Shown here: one piece after another, positions 7,815 to 10,611 of the stretch
How positions within the stretch are numbered: the stretch's first letter is position 1
How the letters are laid out: every line of letters begins with the position of its first letter
Assembly: GCA_948688495.1 (NCBI GenBank)
Contig: CAPQSW010000042.1
Span: 14,807 to 25,417, forward strand
Length of the DNA: 10,611 nucleotides
DNA from: an uncultured Lachnospiraceae bacterium
GTDB taxonomy: Bacteria; Bacillota; Clostridia; Lachnospirales; Lachnospiraceae
Reading direction: 5' to 3'
Notes under the pieces: generated by a model
The model's database searches: none
What the model was told of the DNA's origin: nothing
The model's input: only the letters and a program-made list of their open reading frames with translations
Made by a program: the position numbers and the translations under genes

Positions 7815-7857
7815 ACTAATTTAAGGGAAGGTGCAGCCGCATAGACCACACCTTTCC
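7815..7857 (-). terminator. Probable terminator of the aldolase gene
   Basis: On the minus strand GGAAAGGTG (7857-7849) pairs with CACCTTCC (7833-7826) with one bulged A, around a 15-base loop, followed by CTTAAATTAGTT. It lies 55 bases after the aldolase stop. The stem is good but the T-run is weak. A smaller hairpin, CTATT/AATAG, lies between it and the stop codon. Confidence 0.45.
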
Positions 7858-7911
7858 TGTTTTAGACTATTATTTCAATAGCTGCGTTATTCTTATTATA
7901 AAATGTTACTA

Positions 7912-8775
7912 TTAAGCTTTTCCAACAGATCCGAACAGTTCCATCTTCTCTTTTACAGTTGCTTTAATTGCTTCTACGCCAGGAGCAAGCACTTTACGCG
8001 GGTCAAATCCCTTGCCCTCCAAGTCCTTTCCAGCCTCGATATATTTTCTAACTGCTGCTGAGAAGGAAAGCTGGCACTCTGTATTTACGTTAATCTTAGC
8101 AACGCCAAGGGAGATTGCCTTCTTGATCATATCTTCAGGAATCCCTGTACCACCATGAAGAACTAACGGCATATCGCCTGTCTTCTGCTGAACAGCATCC
8201 AGTGTCTCAAAGCTCAGTCCTGCCCAGTTTTCCGGATATTTGCCGTGGATGTTGCCAATACCTGCTGCAAGCATATCTACGCCAAGATCAGCAATTGCTT
8301 TACATTCATTCGGATCTGCACATTCGCCGGCGCCGATAACACCGTCTTCTTCTCCGCCGATTGCGCCTACCTCTGCCTCTATGGACATTCCCTTGTCGTG
8401 TGCAATCTTAACAAGCTCTGTCGTCTTTGTAACGTTCTCATCAATTGGATAATGGGAACCGTCAAACATGATGGATGAGAATCCTGCCTCAACACATTTC
8501 AGGCATGCTTCATAGCTGCCGTGGTCAAGATGCAGTGCAACTGGAACTGTGATGCCCAGCTCATTGATCATGCCGTTTACCATGCCTACAACTGTTGTAT
8601 AGCCACACATATATTTCCCTGCGCCCTCAGAAACACCCAGGATTACCGGAGAATTCAGCTCCTGTGCTGTCTGTAAAATAGCCTTTGTCCACTCCAGGTT
8701 GTTGATGTTGAACTGTCCAACAGCATAATGTCCTTGTTTTGCCTTCTGTAACATTTCTTTTGCAGATACTAACAT
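7912..8775 (-). CDS. fba: Fructose-bisphosphate aldolase, class II (zinc-dependent)
   Basis: A 287-residue cytoplasmic enzyme that splits fructose 1,6-bisphosphate into dihydroxyacetone phosphate and glyceraldehyde 3-phosphate, and runs in reverse in gluconeogenesis. Numbered from my start: catalytic Asp and zinc His in LHLDHGS (81-87, D84 and H85), the acidic EAEVG (133-137), zinc ligands in GNIHGKY (H177) and LVLHGGTG (H207), and the phosphate/substrate loop KINVNTE (227-233). Order and spacing fit the FbaA group of Bacillota and the length is normal. I chose the ATG at 8775 because GGAGG lies seven bases upstream and MLVSAKEMLQKAK is a typical N-terminus. An in-frame extension to 8847 would add 24 residues without family support and would start inside a leader inverted repeat. 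It probably forms its own transcription unit. Tagatose-bisphosphate aldolase is a close relative and cannot be wholly excluded. Confidence 0.95.
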   Translation of the reverse strand: MLVSAKEMLQKAKQGHYAVGQFNINNLEWTKAILQTAQELNSPVILGVSEGAGKYMCGYTTVVGMVNGMINELGITVPVALHLDHGSYEACLKCVEAGFSSIMFDGSHYPIDENVTKTTELVKIAHDKGMSIEAEVGAIGGEEDGVIGAGECADPNECKAIADLGVDMLAAGIGNIHGKYPENWAGLSFETLDAVQQKTGDMPLVLHGGTGIPEDMIKKAISLGVAKINVNTECQLSFSAAVRKYIEAGKDLEGKGFDPRKVLAPGVEAIKATVKEKMELFGSVGKA

Positions 8776-8834
8776 TTCTTTTCCTCCATTTCTGTTCTCT
8801 GTCCTTTTGCAGAAAACACTATCTTTATTTTTGT

Positions 8835-8869
8835 ATGGCATATCCAACTTGGCCCCTTGAAAATGCCAT
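8835..8869 (-). promoter_or_regulatory. Inverted repeat in the region upstream of fba
   Basis: ATGGCAT (8835-8841) and ATGCCAT (8863-8869) are exact complements separated by 21 bases, 60 bases upstream of the fba start. It could be an operator or a leader hairpin. A second small palindrome, GAGAT-TTC-ATCTC, lies at 8888-8900. Promoter boxes here are unconvincing: TTGGAA (8930-8925) and TATACA (8910-8905) are only 14 bases apart. A weak hairpin GAAAG/TTTTC followed by TTTTT (8946-8929) might end the sigma-factor transcript. Nothing else is seen in 8776-8988. Confidence 0.4.
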
Positions 8870-8988
8870 GCAGGTGAAACCTTTATCGAGATTTCATCTC
8901 ATACTGTATAGTTTACCTTATTTTTTCCAAAAAGAAAAGAGCTTTCGGAAATTAAATTTGATTTTTCGTCGCCGCTTGCCAGATCGAC

Positions 8989-9546
8989 TCACGTATCCTC
9001 ATATACTATACGTTCTTCTTTCAATTTCCTTTGCAGGCTTCTTTTCGCCCTCCAGACCATATGCCGGACAGCATCTGCATCCCTGCCAAGAAACTTCCCT
9101 ATCTCCACACAGCTTAAACCATGATAATATCTCATCAACAGAACATCACAATTCTCCTCATTTACCTCCTTCAGCAGCTTTATGAGGATTTCTCTCTGTT
9201 CCGCCGTCAGCATCCTGATATCAAACGCTTCATCCACAATATCTTCCGCCAGCTCCTCTAAGGGCAGTTCCTTATCGGTCCGCTTCTTTCTTTTATTATA
9301 AAGATTGATCGCCTTATGTTTCACAATAGTGGCTATGTAGTTCCAGCTTTTCTGTGGTGGATTCTCCTTTATTTTATCCATATTACGAAACACGGCAATA
9401 AACGCCTCTTGTAATGCATCTTCTGTATCCTGCACATTTTCCAGAATTACATAAGCCGTGTAAAACATCTCATCCTTATAATTTTCATATATCTCCCTAA
9501 AAAATTTCTTTTCTTCGGTATCCAGTAGTAATTGACATTGAGACAT
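8989..9546 (-). CDS. ECF-type RNA polymerase sigma factor (sigma-70 family)
   Basis: A 185-residue protein with the two-domain layout of extracytoplasmic-function sigma factors, which direct RNA polymerase to a small promoter set. Region 2 spans about 15-90: IYENYKDEMFYTAYVILE, then the core-binding DTEDALQEAFIAVFRNMDK (about 40-58), then the -10 recognition stretch SWNYIATIVKHKAINLYNK (67-85). Region 4 spans about 130-178, with LLMRYYHGLSCVEIGKFLG and the recognition helix DADAVRHMVWRAKRSLQRKL (156-175). The start at 9546 has GGAG eight bases upstream. No anti-sigma gene follows: the next gene is fba, about 213 bases on. The upstream neighbours are unrecognised. The long structured leader suggests its level is controlled at transcription elongation rather than by a co-transcribed anti-sigma. 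Its target promoters cannot be told from this window. Confidence 0.92.
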   Translation of the reverse strand: MSQCQLLLDTEEKKFFREIYENYKDEMFYTAYVILENVQDTEDALQEAFIAVFRNMDKIKENPPQKSWNYIATIVKHKAINLYNKRKKRTDKELPLEELAEDIVDEAFDIRMLTAEQREILIKLLKEVNEENCDVLLMRYYHGLSCVEIGKFLGRDADAVRHMVWRAKRSLQRKLKEERIVYEDT

Positions 9547-9558
9547 GTCGGTATCTCC

Positions 9559-9608
9559 AAAAAATCAAGGGATAAAAATCTCCCATGGATCTGCAGATTA
9601 TTTATCCC
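9559..9608 (-). terminator. Terminator-like hairpin directly in front of the sigma-factor ribosome binding site
   Basis: On the minus strand GGGATAAATAATCT (9608-9595) pairs with AGATTTTTATCCC (9581-9569), 13 bp with one bulged T, around a 13-base loop. TTGATTTTTT (9568-9559) follows immediately, then the GGAG ribosome binding site (9558-9555). A terminator between the promoter and start codon of the same gene implies attenuation, unless it mainly ends transcripts arriving from upstream. The loop side contains the palindrome ATCTGCAGAT (9589-9598). Confidence 0.65.
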
Positions 9609-9718
9609 CCTAATTTATCTTTCGTTAATATAATTTCCTTATGTGGCTGTGCACATTATATTATGCTGAGCGGTCGATCTATCTGACACCCAGTATCGTT
9701 AATCGACTGCATTCCCCC
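9609..9718 (-). promoter_or_regulatory. Structured 5' leader of the sigma-factor gene, unknown class
   Basis: From the predicted start near 9718 to the terminator-like hairpin, the minus-strand leader has several small complementary pairs. GTCGAT (9699-9694) can pair with ATCGAC (9676-9671). Alternatively CAGTCG and CGATACTG (within about 9701-9683) can form a stem with a two-base bulge, which uses some of the same bases. ATGTG/CACAT (9656-9641) closes a six-base loop. I could not match the pattern to a riboswitch, T-box or ANTAR target that I know. With the adjoining pseudogene and hairpin it makes up the 428-base stretch 9547-9974 without an intact gene. Confidence 0.35.
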
Positions 9719-9724
9719 TTCCAT

Positions 9725-9753
9725 ACTATAACAAGACGACAAACTGATTGCAA
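9725..9753 (-). promoter_or_regulatory. Strong sigma-A type promoter of the sigma-factor gene
   Basis: Minus strand: TTGCAA (9753-9748), exactly 17 bases, TATAGT (9730-9725), with TG one base before the -10 box (extended -10) and an A/T tract TTTTTAAAA just upstream of the -35. It is the best promoter match in the window. The predicted start near 9718 gives a leader of about 170 nt. Confidence 0.7.
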
Positions 9754-9799
9754 GAAGTTTTAAAAACGATGTCTAACCATCAGACCGAAATAGTCATAA

Positions 9800-9838
9800 A
9801 GTTCCGTCCAGAATCATGGATTCAAAAGCTCAAGGGCA
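9800..9838. repeat. 39-bp direct repeat, copy 2
   Basis: Identical in 38 of 39 bases to 10291-10329. It covers the last seven codons, the stop and 14 bases beyond it. It contains GAATC-ATG-GATTC, a 5-bp perfect hairpin; the single difference between copies lies in the hairpin loop. Confidence 0.9.
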
Positions 9839-9905
9839 ATTTCCTTTCCAGGCTGTTTCTGGAACACACTCCTTCCATTCCCATATCCTCCGTAATCCTT
9901 ATTTT
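9801..9905 (-). pseudogene. Decayed fragment matching the 3' end of the gene at 10305-10611
   Basis: On the minus strand this stretch aligns with the last 25 or so codons of the gene ending at 10305. It encodes ITEDM-ME-V in one frame, and after an extra insertion and a frame change it ends EIALELLNP plus TGA. The upstream gene has ITEDMEIKGM and ALELLNP plus TGA. Identity is nearly complete over the final 39 bases and looser before. No start codon or intact reading frame connects the two parts, and three stop codons separate it from the 98-residue gene just upstream, with which its first part is in frame. It is best read as the remains of a tandem duplicate. Confidence 0.6.
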
Positions 9906-9974
9906 GTATTCCCACCGCCAAACCACATGGATTTAACCCGCTTATATTAAATCTGTATCCACCTTATCCTGCAC

Positions 9975-10271
9975 TCATTGCAGTTCCATATTTCCGTTGT
10001 AAATTATGTAGTCAGTCTTATCATCCGCCCTCAACACCTCAAACAAAAGCTGGTTTTTATCATTTCTCATAATGTTCCATATTTCTCCATCTGCTTTTAT
10101 GCCAAAATGCTCGAACTTCCCTGTCTGGCTGTCAAAAACATAGACAGAATTTTCCAACATTTGTTTAAAATACAAATATCTTCCCATTGAAATGTTTGCC
10201 ACATGATTTGAAGTATACGTTAAATCCTTACTTCCCAAGAGCATGACCATAATTACAATTATTTTTTTCAT
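9975..10271 (-). CDS. Unrecognised 98-residue protein, hydrophobic N-terminus, possibly truncated
   Basis: The start at 10271 has GGAGG five bases upstream and lies 33 bases after the stop of the preceding gene, so the two are probably co-transcribed. The protein opens MKKIIVIMVMLLG, like a signal peptide core, but lacks a clear cleavage site or lipobox. The rest is polar with repeated aromatic/beta patterns: GRYLYFKQ, SVYVFDSQTGKFEHFG, DGEIWNIM, TDYIIYNGNMEL. The form 'VYVFD..TGK' and 'DYIIYNGN' resembles single blades of beta-propeller proteins, but 98 residues are too few for a propeller. Because decayed sequence related to the neighbouring gene follows in the same frame after three stops, this may be the surviving front part of a longer exported protein. 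Function unknown. Confidence 0.6.
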   Translation of the reverse strand: MKKIIVIMVMLLGSKDLTYTSNHVANISMGRYLYFKQMLENSVYVFDSQTGKFEHFGIKADGEIWNIMRNDKNQLLFEVLRADDKTDYIIYNGNMELQ

Positions 10272-10290
10272 TTGTTCCTCCGTTTGTATC

Positions 10291-10329
10291 AGTTCCGTCC
10301 AGAATCACGGATTCAAAAGCTCAAGGGCA
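10291..10329. repeat. 39-bp direct repeat, copy 1
   Basis: Matches 9800-9838 at 38 of 39 positions. This copy carries the intact gene end (stop complement 10305-10307). Looser similarity continues to about 10372, for example CCATATCCTC at 10354-10363 and 9881-9890. Confidence 0.9.
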
Positions 10330-10611
10330 TTTCCATAACACATTCCCTTTATTTCCATATCCTCTGTAATTCCCAGTTCCTTAAACTTTTTTTCATAGGT
10401 TTTCTGGTCCGTATCCTGCCCCATATAGCGGTAACGGTTGGGGATGTCCTCATCTATCCAGTCACCATTTTCATCATAGAGAATATCATTACTGCACTCC
10501 AATACGGGCTGGCTGTCATTTGTGAGTATTTCTTCTGATGATGTCTGATAATAACTGTACCTTTTCTCAGCGCTTTCTTCTTTATATCCCACAGATGCGC
10601 AGACTATACCC
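10305..10611 (-). CDS. Unrecognised, probably exported protein; 5' end beyond the window
   Basis: The frame is open from the window edge to the stop at 10305, giving 101 codons of visible C-terminal sequence. A GTG at 10592 could start it, but no ribosome binding site is visible there, and the codons before it read GIVCAS, which looks like the end of a signal or lipoprotein leader. I therefore treat the gene as cut by the edge. The visible part is acidic and polar, with no helix long enough to span a membrane: DSQPVLECSNDILYDENGDW, then IPNRYRYMGQDTDQKTYEKK, ending ALELLNP. I recognise no family. It is probably co-transcribed with the 98-residue gene 33 bases downstream. A decayed second copy of its 3' end at 9801-9905 indicates a tandem family. 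Confidence 0.65.
   Translation of the reverse strand, partial: GIVCASVGYKEESAEKRYSYYQTSSEEILTNDSQPVLECSNDILYDENGDWIDEDIPNRYRYMGQDTDQKTYEKKFKELGITEDMEIKGMCYGNALELLNP

Noticed and set aside
8776..8847. N-terminal extension of the aldolase by 24 residues
   Set aside because: The extra residues do not resemble the family, no ribosome binding site is visible, and the ATG at 8775 has a strong one.
9609..9718. Known riboswitch or T-box in the sigma-factor leader
   Set aside because: I looked for a T-box AGGGTGG-type motif and for c-di-GMP and SAM riboswitch core sequences and did not find them; the leader is reported only as an unknown structured region.
9748..9936. Plus-strand open frame of 62 codons containing the 39-bp repeat
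   Set aside because: The repeat is explained by the minus-strand gene end at 10305; the plus frame has no supporting start signal.
1..10611. CRISPR array, tRNA or rRNA gene, insertion sequence or phage gene
   Set aside because: No regularly spaced repeats, cloverleaf pattern, transposase or integrase motifs were seen on either strand.

Overview
The window reads as a piece of a Clostridia chromosome (Bacillota), most likely a gut-type Lachnospiraceae. The reasons are AGGAGG-like ribosome binding sites in front of almost every gene, a type III glutamine synthetase, a class II fructose-bisphosphate aldolase of about 287 residues, and a large exported repeat protein with a PKTGD sorting-type motif. 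This placement is inferred from gene content; no marker gene settles the genus. Every gene I can support lies on the minus strand, so transcription runs from high to low coordinates.

In transcription order: (a) 10611-9975 holds the end of an unrecognised, probably exported protein and a 98-residue unrecognised protein. They are followed by a decayed fragment related to the 3' end of the first gene, so this corner looks like a degenerating tandem gene family. (b) 9753-8989 is a strong promoter, a leader of about 170 nt that ends in a terminator-like hairpin just before the ribosome binding site, and an ECF-type sigma factor with no visible anti-sigma partner. (c) 8775-7912 is fructose-bisphosphate aldolase (glycolysis/gluconeogenesis), probably with its own terminator. 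(d) 7665-2923 is a 1580-residue surface protein. It has an export signal, an acidic spacer, a cysteine-rich parallel beta-helix with GGAI repeats, InlB-type B-repeats including a tandem duplication of about 165 residues, Ig-like domains, PKTGD, and an unusual tail with a second hydrophobic segment. (e) 2814-574 is a promoter, a short leader with a terminator-like hairpin, and glutamine synthetase glnN. (f) 414-1 is a leader with two mutually exclusive hairpins, the second terminator-like, and the start of an ammonium transporter gene.

glnN and amt together form an ammonium uptake and assimilation unit. Each appears to have its own leader with an intrinsic-terminator-like structure upstream of the start codon, which suggests control by transcription attenuation or antitermination. 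The sigma-factor gene has the same layout. The most interesting items are these three leaders, the cysteine ladder in the beta-helix of the surface protein, and its non-standard C-terminal anchor. I found no rRNA, tRNA, CRISPR array, insertion sequence or complete known riboswitch.
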